A stretch of 11,459 nucleotides of DNA from the NCBI GenBank assembly GCA_964447315.1, contig CAYURQ010000022.1, forward strand, positions 1 through 11,459. Reading direction: 5' to 3'. The stretch is from MWBV01 sp964447315. GTDB lineage: Archaea > Nanobdellota > Nanobdellia > Pacearchaeales > GW2011-AR1. A model generated the notes under the pieces. It was not told the origin of the DNA and did no database searches. It saw nothing but the letters and a program-made list of their open reading frames with translations. Positions 10,858 through 11,459 of the stretch are shown here, in pieces; the first letter of the stretch is position 1, and every line of letters starts with the position of its first letter. Made by a program: the position numbers and the translations under genes.

Positions 10858-11459
10858 TTATTTTTTGTTTTTAGAACTTGATTTTTTTCTAGTTACTTTC
10901 TTTTTGCTTGTTTTTTTAGAAGTGCTTTTTGAATCAGAATCTTCTGGATGCACTGCTTTTTTTATGTTTTCACCTACATCATGAATTGCTTCTTTAATAT
11001 TTTCTTTGAATAGTTCCCAATCTGATTCTTGTTTTTTATTTTTGATTTCTTTTCTTTTTCTTTCTCTTGATTTACGTCCTATTGAACCAAATACTCTTAC
11101 ATATCCAACAATTATTGCTAACAAGAAAACAAGTATTACTACTGGAATTTCTATTGTTCTGAATAATAAACCTAAATTTACATCTGTTAAATCCATTACT
11201 TTTACAATTATATCAAATATAAAACCAACTAACATTACCCCTCCAAATGCATTAAATATTGGTGCTGGAAAATTAAGCGGAAATCTAAATACAAAGAATA
11301 ATTCTCCTAAATAAAGCAATAATGAAAATACAATTATAACTAATATTTTTGAATTAAAAAAATTAACAATTCCCTGATAAATTGAACTATCAATATAAAT
11401 TATATTTGCAATTATTAATAAAATAAAAAATACCAACAAACTTCCTAAACGGGATACTG
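10858..11459 (-). CDS. Membrane protein with amphipathic 11-residue repeats and Lys/Ser-rich tail (5' end outside window)
   Basis: The frame is open to the window edge (…VSRLGSLLVFFILL…), and the first in-window start would be a weak TTG at 11439, so the gene is most likely cut at its 5' end. About 200 residues are visible. Hydrophobic segments run, counted from that TTG, at about 1-16, 32-52, 64-83 and 96-116, then comes a basic stretch RKSRERKRKEIKNKKQ. Next is a predicted amphipathic helix WELFKENIKEAIHDVGENIKKAVH made of two 11-residue repeats (F/V-x-ENIKxA-I/V-H). The protein ends in a low-complexity tail of Lys, Ser and Thr. I do not recognise the family. The tail resembles those of DNA- or acidic-surface-binding proteins; function is unknown. 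The VTT gene follows 59 bp downstream. Confidence 0.7.
   Translation of the reverse strand, partial: VSRLGSLLVFFILLIIANIIYIDSSIYQGIVNFFNSKILVIIVFSLLLYLGELFFVFRFPLNFPAPIFNAFGGVMLVGFIFDIIVKVMDLTDVNLGLLFRTIEIPVVILVFLLAIIVGYVRVFGSIGRKSRERKRKEIKNKKQESDWELFKENIKEAIHDVGENIKKAVHPEDSDSKSTSKKTSKKKVTRKKSSSKNKK

Noticed and set aside
11006..11314. Plus-strand ORF of 102 codons opposite the right-edge membrane protein
   Set aside because: The opposite strand has clear membrane-protein structure and an organised amphipathic repeat, while this frame has no TATA box or Shine-Dalgarno sequence.

Overview
The window reads as chromosomal DNA from a small-genome, very AT-rich archaeon, most likely of the DPANN type (Woesearchaeota/Pacearchaeota-like). 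The taxonomic placement is inference. It rests on an archaeal-type initiation factor aIF5B, a DUF134 regulator, a COG1361-like secreted surface protein with one C-terminal membrane anchor, many very short proteins, gaps of 1-2 bases between genes, and TATA boxes placed about 25-26 nt upstream of start codons, which implies leaderless mRNAs.

Layout: 1-27 is probably the first codons of a gene running off the left edge (minus). 75-947 (minus) is an anchored surface protein, divergent from a RecB-family, Fe-S-cysteine-bearing nuclease at 1030-1995 (plus). Two tandem minus-strand genes of unknown function that share a helical-repeat module follow (1997-2470 and 2472-2870), then aIF5B (2932-4704). 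From 6762 down to 4742 lies a five-gene minus-strand cluster: a Gly/Arg/Cys small protein (DUF5320-like), a DUF134 HTH regulator, a membrane-anchored thioredoxin-like protein, a four-helix membrane protein and CcdA. 6803-7402 is a MESH1-like HD hydrolase. 7499-7888 and 7880-8254 are two convergent unknowns that overlap. 8308-8601 is a PC4-like ssDNA-binding protein and 8637-9560 a BASS-family transporter. 9708-10139 is a SlyD-type FKBP, 10142-10798 a VTT/TVP38-type membrane protein, and 10858 to the right edge a membrane protein cut by the window end.

The most interesting part is 4742-6860. Its gene content suggests a module moving reducing equivalents across the membrane: CcdA has one cysteine in each half, and the anchored thioredoxin has a CHAC active site. 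The promoter carries two near-identical palindromes with a TGAA-N6-TTCA core, one on each side of the TATA box. This points to tight repression, by the DUF134 protein of the same operon or by an ArsR/SmtB-like repressor encoded elsewhere. A weaker third match covers the thioredoxin start codon.

No tRNA, rRNA, CRISPR array, insertion sequence or long direct repeat was seen by eye. No gene-free stretch exceeds 300 bases; the longest are 9567-9707 and 7403-7498.
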